Source: Hysterangium stoloniferum
Lineage: Eukaryota > Basidiomycota > Agaricomycetes > Hysterangiales > Hysterangiaceae
NCBI GenBank assembly: GCA_015178975.1
Contig: WHVD01000131.1
Span: forward strand, 124,001-188,000
Length of the DNA: 64,000 bases
Direction: 5' to 3'
The position numbers and the translations under genes are program-made. Positions within the stretch are counted from its first letter, which is position 1. Each line of letters begins with the position of its first letter. Shown one piece after another: positions 22,190 to 34,130 of this stretch. The notes beneath the pieces were generated by a model. That model ran no database searches. It was given only the letters and a program-made list of their open reading frames with translations, and had not been told where the DNA came from.

Positions 22190-23284
22190 CCTACACTGTG
22201 ATGTGGTAATAGTCATGTGAAAAATTTACCTCGTAATCATTGAACGTTTGTTGTGCCCGTCGTTTTTGCGCCACGTTTGTCGGCCACGCTCTTTCGCCAA
22301 ACAGTCTGGTTAGCCACTCATTAACAGGTATAGCTAAGCAGTAGCGTAAATGACCGTCTTCCACTTTTGGCGTATCCGTGAAAGGCATCCCAGGACAAGA
22401 TCGACTGAGATAATGGTCTTTGGCGAAGAGCAACAGTAGTCGGCATACAAGTTCGCCATTTTTACCTACATCTATCATCCCGCTCTCAATTTTGTTTTTG
22501 AGGTGAAATAATACATTTGGAAGAACTTGGTCATATTCCCACATCACATCCGCCGCCGCATGTGAAAGAAGCGGCTCTGAAGGATAGCATGTTTCTTTCC
22601 AAGATCAGTCCTCTGTGACGGAGATGCAGATCCGCATATGACTGGCCACCGACGTCTCCATGTACTCAACCGTCTCGGGGTGCCCAAACACTACATCCAA
22701 GGCGAATCGTTGCGAAACTAGTGCAAGCGAACATGCCGCCTTTGTATTATCATAATTGTGCGCCAGCATCAGCTTCCGCTTAGCTACTGCCACAAGCTCT
22801 GAAATCGGAACACACGCGTTCGTCGTAGACCATCTGTATATAGACATGAGATAAATCCCATCGTGGTGTTGTCCCACTCACAAAGGACGTCCAAGCCCAG
22901 TCATGTGATTAACATCGTTCAACACAGGCCAGCTTTCAGAGTCTAGACTGAATTCATGTGCTGATTGATCGAAACCCAATTCAGTAAATGGCCTAAATAA
23001 GAGCTCGCTCCAACCGAAACCCGCAAAGACGGATCTGCCAACATCAGCATACAACTCTCAGTCCATCTATATTTCAAACCAAATAGGAATCATTCTGACG
23101 TACAAATACTGCTTGGAGCCGCAAAGTCAGCTATTCGCGAATTAGTTGAAGCGAAAATCGCCCAAATTGGGTATCTATCCGCGTTAGAATATATACTGAT
23201 CGCACGACAAATTATGTCCGCTGGGATATATTTCTGTTCCTGACACCCTCGCTCGTCTCGAAGAATAGCAGCCTCATCAAAACC
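22190..23284 (-). pseudogene. truncated copy of the NTPase-nuclease (Crinkler-type) family member at 58.7-59.7 kb
   Basis: The whole segment aligns with 58,660-59,735 at high identity in the same orientation. It includes MSIYRWST, SLALVSQRFALDVVFGHPET, GKNGELVCRLLLLFAKDHYL and AIPVNEWLTRLFG. Similarity stops abruptly at CATCAAAACC (23,284), so the upstream half with the P-loop is absent, and it stops again near 22,190 before the C-terminal part. It retains CpG, so it is a fairly recent partial duplicate. It is a fossil fragment. Confidence 0.8.
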
Positions 23285-24299
23285 TCAGATGGATGGAAGA
23301 TCAATGAAATTGAAAGATACGTGAGCTGGCATGTTCCAGGCAGAGTTACGCTGTGAGCTTCAGGATGAATATCGATGAGGCCAGGGTGGAAGGCTAAGGT
23401 AGTTATTCAGGGAAAGAGAAAAGTATGATAAATGAGGCACTTTATGTATCTTTCTTTAGGTGACGGGTGCCCTGCAGGTGAGAATGATATATATTATATT
23501 CATCCTTTCCTCCATAACATCCAATCCGCATCTCCTGAAATGTAATCCTCGCTCTCTCTGGATATCCTAAGCACCCTCCCGATCACCATTAAAACTGAAT
23601 CTCTGTACCCAAACCCCTGCCGTTTGCCACAGCCCCTCGCCGCTACTTCCTTGAACGAAACAGTGCCAATGTTTTGGTTTTCTGCATCGCCCTTTTGGCC
23701 ACGACAAAGCCTACCGCATTCAATGTGAAATGATTATCAGGCCATCGGGGCTGGGGAATTAGTGTGCCTGGCAGGATTGAAAGTGGGAGCGGTCCAGTCC
23801 ATTCGTCTGGTCGGTGAAGGACAGTGCCATTGGAGCCTCGGGGACAGTGTGGTCCAGGAGAGACCTATTATTTGGGTCAACATTAGTGTGTAAAGAAGGG
23901 AAGAGGGCGCACTGTACGTTTTGATCATGGCGGGCGCCCTGCAGCTGCCATTGTGCCGACTGCCAATGTGGATTACCGTTTCAAGAGCATTGTTGTTGAT
24001 GTTGGTCTATGGCTCTCCGGCAATGGCAGCAGCAGCTGATGTCGCGGCGGGTGAGACCATTTAGGTATGTAGATATGAGGTCTGTCAGAGATATTGTAAG
24101 ACTGATATCACGACGAAGAATTTTTGGCACTGTGTATAACAAATGATGACTTCAATTCTACATCAGGAAATGTATGGCATAGATTATGAAAGAATGAACT
24201 GACATTTCAAGATTTGACGAAACAGGACTGCAGATGAGTGTTGTCAATATAACTATGAGTCTTCAGCTGTTTTGACATCCGTTAGGAATTACTAGACGA
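23285..24299. other. unassigned, contains one copy of a dispersed repeat
   Basis: Between about 23,480 and 23,640 lies a CpG-retaining relative of the repeat at 12,865-13,030 and 35.57-35.74 kb (shared ATATATATTATATTCATC and CACCCTCCCGATCACCATTAAAAC). The rest has short frames without recognisable domains. Confidence 0.4.
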
Positions 24300-25740
24300 A
24301 GACGGCGTCTTCTGAGATTCTGACGTATAGAATTTGACGGCTTCGCGATTTCTTTTGTGGCGTTTATTGTAGTTGGTCTTGTACTGGGACGGGTTGGAGC
24401 AGATAGATTGTTTGGCTGCGAATTAGAAGAACTAGATTTATCCAGAATCGAGTGCTTACTACGAGCCTGTTTTTGACCACTTGTTTGTATTGCGGCAGGT
24501 CGGGATGGATGGTTAATGAATGGTGACAAAAACAGTTTTGAATGGCGACGAAGAGAATTTTGAATGGTAACAAAGAGGATATTGAATAGCGATGAAGAGA
24601 ATTTCAAATGGCGACAAAGAGGTTTTTGAATGGTGACGAAGAGGATTTTAATGGTGAGGAAGATGTTTTTGAACAGTGATGAGACGTTTTCAAACAGTGA
24701 TCACATTTATGAACAGCAACTAAGAGATTTTTGAATGGCAACAAAGAGGTTTTCGAATGGTGACAAAGAGGTTTTCGAATGGCGATGAACAGGTTTTCAA
24801 CAGTGAGGAAGAGGTTTTCAACAGTGAGGAAGAGGTTTTCAAACAGCGATCACGTTTATGAACGGTGACTAAGAGATTTTTGAATAGTGACAAAAAACCT
24901 TTTCAATGGCGAAAACACCCCTTTCAATGCCATGCACAACGGTGATCAAGATCATCACGACAAAGAGCCATCAATAGCAAAGATTGGAGGTTGAGTGGCA
25001 TTTGGGACGGCGATGAAGATATTTTGGGACGGCAACGAAGAAGTTTTGGGACAGCAATGAAGAAGTTTGGGGACGACAATGAAGAAGTTTTGGGACGGCG
25101 ATGAAGAAGTTTTGGGCAGTGATGAAGATATTTTAGAACGGCAAAGACAATTAATGTTGCCAACAGGAATTGAGACAATGGTGATCAAGATTATCACGAC
25201 GAAGAGCCATCAACAGCAAAGATTGGAGGTTGAGTGGCATTTGGGATGGGCAATGAAGAAGTTTTGGGATAGTGATGGAGATGTTTTGAGATGGCGATGA
25301 AGATGTTTCATTTGATCAGTATTTTGAACGGTGATTACAATAACATTTGCCAAAGATGAAACAGTGATGAAAACCATTTTGCTTAGTGTTTTGAATGGCG
25401 ATGAAGACATTTGATCAGTGTTTTGCATGGTGAAGAAGACATTTGATTGGTATTTTGAATGGCGACAAAGGCATTTTGATCGGTATTTTGAATGGCGATG
25501 ACAATAACGTTTACCAACAGTGAAATGGCAAAGAAAACCATTGTAATCATTGTTTTGAATGGCGCTGAAGATGTTTGATCAGTATTTTGAATAGTGACGA
25601 CAATAATATTTGCCAACGGTGAAACGGCAATGAAGACAATCGGTATGTTTGAACTGCAGACGACGATGATAATGCTTGTCAATGGCAAATATTGGAGTTT
25701 GAATGGTGAGGGAAACGGATTGAAATGGCAAAGACAATGT
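24300..25740 (+). repeat. degenerate minisatellite, roughly 30-bp period
   Basis: The motif TTTTTGAATGGCGACAAAGAGG and close variants (ACGGTGAT, AACAGTGATGAAG) recur dozens of times with a period near 30 bp. There are sub-blocks around 24.5-24.9, 25.0-25.15 and 25.25-25.72 kb. A second array of the same family lies at 44.2-45.1 kb. It is not coding. Confidence 0.7.
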
Positions 25741-28070
25741 TTTTAAACGGCGAAGGGCGAGGGGGACGGTTTGAACGGCGAGGACACCCCTTTCAACGCC
25801 GTGCACGAACGAGGCCTCATTCGCGGGGGAATACCCATAGACTCCAAAAAGGCGATCTTCCACATTATCTCTGGCCACAATCTCAATGGATGACCCCGAC
25901 CCAGGTATCTGAGTTAGCTGGACTGATTGCTATCAAGTTATTGTGGGATCTGGATTCTTTGCAGTTCTCGGTGGCGCCAGGTAAGAGTTACACCCGTCAT
26001 AAAAGTACTTGGGCGGTAAATGCCGCTAAGTAAATAGGCGAGCTTGGGCTACTATGCTGGCTAGCTAGAGTATTTACAGATTTCCCAATTTCCTGATGCA
26101 CTCCTTGATCGAATGTGTTTGTGGGTTACGTTGAGCATTTTAGGAGCACTCGGTAAGAGCCTGCTGAAGAATCTAGCCTCATGTCAGTGATGTCATTACA
26201 TGTAGCATATATGTGAGCTGTGAGCATACTCTCGAAGAAAATCAGGAAACCGACTGGCTCTTAACAATATCAAGTGTAAACCCGGTGGTGAGATTGAGGT
26301 AGTCCGGATTGCGGTCTGTTATAAAGATCACTGTCATGATGGACAAAGGCCTATAGTCATTTGTTCTAACATATAGAGGAATACATTGAAATGAGCTGGA
26401 CAGAGGCATGAGCAACGATGTGCATAATTGGAGGATAGATGACTAATGTGGTGTACTCTCTACGACAACAAATAGTTTAAATGTAACACCCTTTGCAGCC
26501 GGTGTTTAGGACAGTCCTGTCTGTCATAGGGACATTATTTTCAAAGGCTAAGCCAATCTAGTTGAATAAAGCTACATGGGTAGAACCAACTTCAAAGTGC
26601 ATACAGTCACATTTCCCATCTCCGCATTGAATATATTGGGGACTCCTAGTCGTGGCTAGCATTACGTCTGATTTAAGGATGACAATGGCGTCAAATAGAA
26701 TATCACTGGAAGTTCTCAAAGAAAACCCCATGAAGCGAGCTGGGATAGCGCGAGGCAAGTTATTAAAGAGCAACCAAGAACATCCGGAACAGTCACTCAC
26801 TCTTCCTTGCTGACATTTGTCTCACTCATCTTATCTCAAAAACTAAGTTCAATCCGGAGGGTCCCTGATCTTCTGAGGCCAGAAGTTTGCAATACTTCTA
26901 AATACATGACACTTCAATCGATATACTATCGAGTGGGTGATATGATTCAGTGTCGAAATGTGTGGTCATTAGTGGGTGATGACAACATCCTTGGATTCGA
27001 TAGCACCTTCGGATGGCCACCTTGCGGTGGCGAGACATGGGAACAACGAATAATCAGAATCGATGTTTCAACTGTTGATTTATCCTCCCCAGGGTGATTC
27101 CTTCAGAATAGTCCACATGTAAGCCTGGTGGCTTATGACATGCTGATTACATTACCACAGACACGCGTAGTACTATTTCAGATAATCGTTTTACTTCCTG
27201 TCATCATCGTGTATCGTACTCGCCGTTCTCGAGGAATACAGTTAGGTCCTATCAACGTCTGGACCGATGCCAATGTAAGGCTGCATTGGAGAGCAGCCTT
27301 TCACCACAGGAGTGCTATACACTGACCACCCTTGTCGACACCAATCTCGGCCGCCGTAAGACAAATTTCTAGAGCACAGAGGTTTATGGTAAATGGGACA
27401 TGCATAGGAACTCGCAAATAACACTCCATTACCCGTTCGTATTGGTTTCCTCAAGCATTGTAGTCGTATATACATGTAATTGTATAAAGTTTGTAAATCC
27501 TGTTACAAAGCAGGTTAAGTACAGAGCCATAGCACTACCTCTACTCCTTGTTTGGATGGGATGTGTCGGCGTTATCCAGAGAGATGGTTATATATTGTGC
27601 CGAAGTGATGGAACAAGTGTTGAGGATGAGATGGACTTCGACCTCACCTGAGTATAGCAGGGACCCTTGCAAACGCGCGGGGAGCTCTATTCACATATAG
27701 CTACATATATACAATAGGAACAATGGAATCCTAATGAGGAAAACAACAAGGATGTGAGACAAGAGGACAATGGGGAAAAGGAACAAAAGAATATGAGCTT
27801 GTATGATGCTTGAAATCCAACAACAAGACCTTCAACAGACCAACCATGATTCTTCATGGTTACCACACGTCAAGCGCAACATCTTCTCTATCAGAGTATC
27901 AACATGTGGGACCCAGTATACACTCTCAAAGACGCTCACCTCCAGTCCCACCACCCTATAAATGACATCGTCAGGAGAACCCCGAAAGCGAGTGCAGATT
28001 AGCATCAAATGGAGCCGGAAATGCAGAAGCATGGAATGCAGGGATTAGAGCAAGTGGACAGGGCCATCCA
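25741..28070. other. no gene confidently recognised
   Basis: Some frames have protein-like composition, such as minus 26,558-26,800 (ARFMGFSLRTSSDILFDAIV) and plus 26,807-27,097 (FDSTFGWPPCGGETWEQRII). They overlap or abut on opposite strands and I cannot link either to a family. CpG content falls toward 28 kb. Confidence 0.3.
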
Positions 28071-29125
28071 GTGGGAGGAATCAATGAAGTAGAGGACTAT
28101 CCTGGCCAAAATCGACAGGAAAGTGATACATTGGTGGATGATTGGCAGAACAATGGGGGGCACACTGAAATTGGACAAAATAATGACCTTATTTGTACAT
28201 TATTTGCATCAACTAGTGTATACTGTAACTTAGAGCAATCCACTCAGGAAAATGAATATGGCATTGATCCAGGAAGTTTGGTGGACATGACACAGAGAGA
28301 CGTCTCCATGCAGCCTGCATTGAACAATGATGGTATTGAAGGCAACTTTGCTCAGCCAGAAACAGCTCAAGATGATGTCCTGGATCTTGACCAAGGCGAT
28401 TTTGAGGTTGATGCCACATTGGAGGAGCTCAAGATGTCACAAGACTTTGTGGCAGCAATCCAAGGAGCAACTCTTGCAGCAGACAAGTTGCCTGAGAGCA
28501 TAATCAAAAAGCTATAGGCTCCGGAACAAGCTCAACTCAATCTCAATAATGAACCAGAGTTAATGACTGCGATAGAGCTCTTTATTAACACTACATCTGC
28601 CTCAGAAGAGGTTTTAACAATGTTCGACAAACTATTCATCATTCATTTATGCGACTTGGTATTGAACATAATGAACTCTCAACGCTCTTCCAAACCAAAA
28701 AGAAAATTGAACAGATAACTGGGATTTATTCTATGATGCATGACATGTGCCCAAATACATGTATTGCCTACACTGGTCCTCTCGAAAACCTCAATAATTG
28801 TCCAAAGTGTGGCCAATCTCGTTATGACACACAGATTCTGGCTGCTACTGGTAAGCAGGTGGCCTGACATCACTTCCATACAATTCCACTGGGTCCCCAA
28901 CTGCAGGCTCTATGGCACAGCCCACACTGTGCAGCTGCCATGCAATATCATTGAAATAGGACAAAAGAACTTCTTGGAGCAGCTCATGCAAATGCAAGAG
29001 TGCTTAATGAGTGGGATGACATTTTCTCTGGCATGGTATACCTTGAGGCAGTTCAAGCAGGAAAAATCAAGGATAATGACATGGTTCTTCTCATATTGAT
29101 TGATGGTGTACAGCTTTACCAGAGC
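28071..29125 (+). mobile_element. CACTA-type DNA transposon fragment (Tnp2-like transposase N-terminal part)
   Basis: Successive frames encode an acidic leader, then MHDMCPNTCIAYTGPLENLN, NCPKCGQSRYDTQ, FHTIPLGPQLQALWHSPH and MVLLISIDGVQLYQSK. These in this order mark the N-terminal half of the basidiomycete Tnp2-like transposase, including the CxxC zinc-like pair (CPKC). Frames change several times (after TKKKIEQITGIY and after ATGKQVA, for example), so it is inactive. It is cut at about 29,125, where a GA-rich minisatellite starts, so the catalytic core and 3' end are absent. The stretch is CpG-poor, consistent with age and methylation. Confidence 0.7.
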
Positions 29126-29385
29126 AAGATGATCAGAAGAGGATGAAGAGAGAATGAAATGGTACACAGGGCCTAGAGGAAACATAGAAGGGAAGGGACA
29201 ATGCACCACCTAGAAGAAAGAGAGCCAGTAGATCAGAGGGGGATGAAGAGAGAAAGAAAGGGTGGTATGGTAAAAAAGATTTTAAATTATAGACAAATAT
29301 CTCTGTATTGAGTATTAGGTAGAACACAATAGATACTTACACTTACTTATAAAGAAAGGTTCTGAGTTTTCTCTCAATGATACCC
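29110..29385 (+). repeat. GA-rich minisatellite, left piece, and its flank
   Basis: Units with AGATCAGAGGGGGATGAAG and AGAAAGAAAGGGT run to about 29,270 and match the main array at 31.2-32.8 kb. They were separated from it by the foldback element and the solo LTR. The last 115 bp before the foldback are AT-rich and unassigned. Confidence 0.65.
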
Positions 29386-29785
29386 AGACATCCTGGAGTA
29401 AAGGGAGGGAAGGCATCTCAAGATTTTTGGAGTTGGAGAATCTTCTGAAAATCTTGATATTTGGCCAAATCCTTGAATAATTCTTTGAAATGATAAATTG
29501 ATTGAAATTTTTAAGTTTTAATAGGATTTTCCAAAGTGGAAAATTTATCTGAAAACTTTAAATATTTGTATCAGGAAATCTCAGGAAATATCAATTAGTC
29601 AGAGTTAATTGATAAAAATATTTAAAGTTTTCAGCTATAATTTTCCACTTTGGAAAATCCTATTAAAACTTCAAATTTTCAATCAATTTATCATTTCAAA
29701 GAATTCTTAGAAAATTTGACCAAATATTAGGATTTTCAGAAGGTTTTCAAATTCCAAAAACCTTGGGGTGCCTCCAGTGTCAGAA
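29386..29785. repeat. foldback (palindromic MITE-like) element, copy 1
   Basis: The two halves are imperfect reverse complements. TTTGGCCAAA, TTAATAGGATTTTCCAAAG and TCTGAAAACTTTAAATATTT on the left reappear inverted on the right, with a short loop near 29,580-29,610. The right end is TGCCTCCAGTGTCAG. It has no coding capacity. Confidence 0.75.
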
Positions 29786-29812
29786 AAGGACCAAGAGAGA
29801 AAGAGAGGGGAC

Positions 29813-31212
29813 TGTTATGTATTTTTAAAAGTTGTTTCTATTTTTCGCAATTTCCCCAAAATGAAATTCTTAAGAAAGGCTTTAAATGTACTTATATCAC
29901 GATTATAAAATTATACAATATTCTCTTGATTTATATTGAATTTATGCAATTTAATTTGCATTTTTATCTTATAAATTGAGGGAGCTACAAAATTTCTACC
30001 TTTTATTCTTTTTTAACTAATATATCTTCAAACACCTGGCACTTATGTATTACACAATGTGCAGGAATATTTGTCACAACTAGTGACAGTCACAAAAGGT
30101 GTGGGACAGTCACAAGGCACGATGGGTGTCACACACGCACTAGCGTGGGAATATTATGTCATATATTATGTCATCATATATGCTACAATAGAGAATGGCG
30201 GAAATGTCTAAAACATTCCAAGTAAAATAGCTAAAATAGGATAGAAATAAAGTTCAATATGTCTCTAAATGTCTCAGATCTCAGTGTATATAAGAAGCTC
30301 TGCTCTAGCCATGAAATAGAACTCATTTTTTATCAACCCATTTACACCATATCTGTGTGTCACTGCAGCAAGCAGCCTACTCCATCCCAATCTGGGCAGT
30401 TGGACATCTAATTCCACCTCTATCAGAGCTGTTGGAAACCCTTGCCACCTCTATCAGAGTTGTTGGGCCAATCAGATATCTTGTCACCTCAATCTGAGCT
30501 GTTGACTGATCTGTTGTTTCCCTCTATCACCTCAATCTGAGTTGTTGACTTTGTTCTCCCTTGCCACCTCTTAGTTGAGTAGCTGGCTATCCTTTATTAC
30601 TTATCCACCTCTAGTTGAGTTGTTGGTTATCAATTAAAGTAATAAACAATCTTGGTTATCGTTGTTGAGATTAGGAATACATTTCTAATTTCTACCCGGT
30701 TTTTGGCATAAATAAATACTGAGAATATTCTTGCAGAATCCTTAAGGCTACATGAAGATTCTGATAAGTTAGTATCACAGTAGACCTTGTAGGTTAGTGT
30801 AAATAAAGCATATATTAGCCAAATAGTGTTTTATTCTATATCTAATCTTTTGACCTGTTTATAAATATTTTTACGGTTTGATAAATAGTATAAAATATAT
30901 ATAAACTAGCTAGAATCGAAGTTGAATCTAGTTTTAGAATCAGTGAATTGTTATTCATATTTTAAGTACATATTTTCACAGAAAAAGAACAAGCTTCCAC
31001 AAGCAGCTCTCAAAACCTTCTTTGCAAAGTAGGGTGCATATATTCAAGTAAACTCTTGACTTCAGGGGTTCTAAGTCTATTCAGGCTGCCACTGATTAAT
31101 ATCAAATACTTAAATTATTTTGCTTTGCAGTGAATTGAGTATTTGCACATTTTGATAGAGCATTGGACTCCTTTTTCAGAAAATAGTATTAAAGTAAGGT
31201 TAATACATCACA
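29813..31212. mobile_element. probable solo LTR, 1.4 kb
   Basis: The ends are TGTTATGTAT and ATACATCACA, imperfect inverted repeats of the TG...CA type. The flanks are GGGAC and GGGAT, a 4-of-5 match to a target duplication. The site lies inside the GA-rich minisatellite, which resumes on both sides. A TATA-like GTGTATATAAGAAGCTCTGC lies near 30,290, as expected for an LTR promoter, followed by a repeated CACCTCTATCAGAGCTGTTGG-like region. There is no internal coding region. It is CpG-poor, so older than the 14.7-kb LTR. Confidence 0.6.
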
Positions 31213-32840
31213 GGGATACACATAACCTGGAGGATAAAGTGAGAGGGTCAATCAGGGGATGAAGAGAGAAACAAAAGATACATGAAAAGCCTGGAGGAAA
31301 GAGAGAGGGGGATGATCACAAGAGGATGAGGAGAGAAAGAAAGCCTGATGGAAAGAGAGAGGCTGTCCATCAAAGGAGAAGAAGAGAGAAGGAAACAGCT
31401 ACATGCACATCCCACCAGAAAGAAAGAGGAGGCCGATGAGAGGAGGGAAGGATGGGGCCAGATGAGGGGAGAGGGAAAGAGCTACATGCAAATCCTGGAG
31501 GAACGAGAAAGAAGTACAATCAAACGAAGAGAGGAGGAAAAGGTAGACGCACTTCCTGGAGAAAACACAGAGCAGGCCGATCAGAGGAGGACACAGAGAC
31601 AAGGTAAGGATACACACACCCACTGGAGGAAAGGGAGGAGGAGGGCAATTAGAGGAGGACGAAGAGACAAGGAAAAGGCTACCCTCACATCCTAGCAGCA
31701 AGAGAGAGGAGACCAATCAGAGGAGGATTAACAGAGAAGGATGAACAGAGAAGGAAAGTGTACATGCACAGACTGGAGGAAAGAGAGGAGGTTGATCAGA
31801 ACACAAACAAAGAGGCAGTGTTACAAGCACATCCTGGAGGAAAGGGAGAGAAGGCCCATCAGAGGATGGAGAGAGAAGGGCTACACTCACAAGCTGGAGG
31901 AAAGTCAGCAAGGACAAGTAGATGAGACAGGAGACAGAAGGAAAGGGTACACACCCAGCCTGGAAGAAATAGTGATGAGGCCATTCAAAGGCAAACAAGG
32001 AGAGGGAAGGAAAGTGTACACACAAGGGCTTGAGGAAAGAGAGGAGGTGGATCAGAGCATGAACAAAGAAGGAAAGGGCTACATGCCCATCCTGGGGGAA
32101 AGAGAGAAGTACACAGTACAGGCACATAGTGGAGGAAAGATGGTGAGGACGAGTAGGAAAGAAAGGGTACATGGAAATCCTGGAGGAAAGAGAGAATGAA
32201 CAGAGGAGGATGAACAAATAAGGAAGGGCACACACAGCCTGGAGGAAAGAGGAGAGGCCGATGATGGAGAGAAAGGGTACATGAACAGCTTAGAAGAATG
32301 AGAACACCCCGATCAAGAGAACTAAGAAAGATAGAAAGTACACACACACATTTTGCAGTAATGATGGAGGAGATCGATTAGAGGAGGACAAAGGGAGAAA
32401 GACAAGGCACATGCAGTCTGGAAGAAAAGGAGATGAGGATGACCAGAGGACGAGAGAAGGAAAGGGCACATGGTACCCGCTCATCCTGGAGGACAGAGAG
32501 TGGAGGGTGATCAGAGACAAACAAAGAAAAAAGGAAATGGTACATGCACAGCCTGTAGGACAGAGGGAAGAGGCAGATGAGAAGAGGGGGAACAAGAGAG
32601 AACGAAAGGGTACAGACATGTGGTGGAGGAAAGGAGAATGTCGATTGGAGGAGGGCTACAAGACAAAGGAAAAAGCACAAGGATATCCTGGAGAAAAGAG
32701 AGGACTCCGAGCAAAGGGAGAAGCAGAGAAAAGGACAGGGTACAGGTACATCCCAGAGGGAGGAGAGAGGATGGCGATGAGATGAGGATGAAGAGGGTAG
32801 GAAAGGGTACACTGACCTAGGTCTTTTTTAGGGTATTCTC
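31213..32840 (+). repeat. GA-rich minisatellite, main array
   Basis: Degenerate units of about 55-70 bp have the core CCTGGAGGAAAGAGAGGAGG, then GATCAGAGGAGGA, AACAAAGAGAGAAGG and AAAGGGTACA. The purine bias produces long open frames on both strands that I regard as artefacts. Confidence 0.75.
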
Positions 32841-32842
32841 CC

Positions 32843-33224
32843 CTGACACTGGAGGCACTCCAAGGTTTTTCGAGTTGAGAACCTTCCAAAAATCCTACTA
32901 TTTGGCCAAATTTTCTAGGAATTCTTTGAACTGATAAATGTTTTGAAAATTTCAAGTTTTAGTAGGATTTTCCAAAGTGGAAAACCATATCTGAAAACTT
33001 TAAATATTTGTATTAAAAAACTCTGACTAATGATGTTTCCTCAGATTTCCTGATACAAATATTTAAAGTTTTCAGATATGATTTTCCACTTTGGAAAATT
33101 ATACTGAAACTTAAAAATTTCAAACAATTTATCAGTTCAAAGAATTCTGAGAAACTTTGGCCAAATATTAGGATTTTTGAAAGGTTTTCAAACTCCAAAA
33201 ACCTTGGGATGCCTCCAGTGTGAG
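32843..33224. repeat. foldback (palindromic MITE-like) element, copy 2
   Basis: The element starts CTGACACTGGAGGCACTCC and ends GCCTCCAGTGTGAG. Between these, TTAGTAGGATTTTCCAAAG and CTGAAAACTTTAAATATTTG recur in inverted form around a centre near 33,030. It is the best preserved of the three copies. Confidence 0.8.
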
Positions 33225-33607
33225 GTGGACGGTCCACTATTCTTGGTAGAAGAGTCCAAAGAGTCCAAAGAGTCCAAAGAGTCCAAAGGGTTTTAGTCCC
33301 CAAGTGCCTAATATTTTTGCCGAGAAAGAAGTAAAGGTTGTGTGCGCCGTGTGGGGTATGTGGATGTATGTGGGGGGGCCAGCGTCTAAACGGCCAGACA
33401 TCTCCGCCCTCGGTAAACTGCCAGGCTTCTTTCCGGCTATGGTGGACCTTTCTACAAAAACTGTGGACTCTTCTACAGAAACTGCGGAGTCTTCTACAGA
33501 AAGCGTGGGAGTCTCAGACGAAAACGGTGGAGTCTTCTACACAAACGTGGAGTCTTGTACGAAACCTCGGTTGGAGTCTTCTACGAAATAGTAGACCGTC
33601 CACCTCA
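33221..33607. mobile_element. small TIR element with minisatellite-like interior
   Basis: The ends TGAGGTGGACGGTCCACTAT and ATAGTAGACCGTCCACCTCA are near-perfect inverted repeats, and weaker complementarity extends about 15 bp inward (TAGAAGAGTCC / GGAGTCTTCTA). The left interior has five copies of a 9-bp GAGTCCAAA unit; the right interior has degenerate copies of TGGAGTCTTCTACAGAAAC. It encodes no transposase, so it would be non-autonomous. It abuts or overlaps the end of the foldback element. Confidence 0.6.
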
Positions 33608-34130
33608 GGTTGGAATAGACCTAAGGGGGGGGGGTCTACCACTCAAATCCCCTCATCCTGACTTACACAGTCAATATCCACCCAAACTATCAAGTGTCTA
33701 TACTTGCCAGAATCCTCTAATTCACCGATATCACCTCCTGCCCTTAGTCTGGCCTGGTTTTAGCACTGTGAGTGTGATATTATCATTCTTTATTCTTCTG
33801 CAACACTAACTTTGATATTATTTTTGTTTATTTTTTTTGATTGTGAGACATAGTCACTTATTCACCTCTTGTTTGTTTTATCCCTCCATCTTACTCACTG
33901 TGCATCCTCTGCACCTCTCCTTGGAATACTGTTTAACTTGTTGGGATTCAACTGCAAAGGTGAGTGCACTACATTTCACTATCTCATTAAATATCCTTCT
34001 ATTCTATCACCCTTCTTGTTGCAACTTACTTTCCCATATGTTACATGGTTTCCATACCTGATTGTATGTCCCATTGAGCTGCTATGCCTCTCTCTTTTGA
34101 GACTTGTATAAAAACCCTAAACCCTAAACC
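33608..34130. other. no gene recognised; short CCCTAAA run at its end
   Basis: Pyrimidine-rich sequence without a supported gene. At 34,115-34,131 there are about two and a half CCCTAAA heptamers, directly at the edge of the inverted duplication. Confidence 0.4.

Noticed and set aside
31348-32812. Many overlapping frames in the GA-rich stretch
   Set aside because: They result from the purine-biased minisatellite and give Glu/Arg/Lys or Ser/Leu/Phe low complexity.
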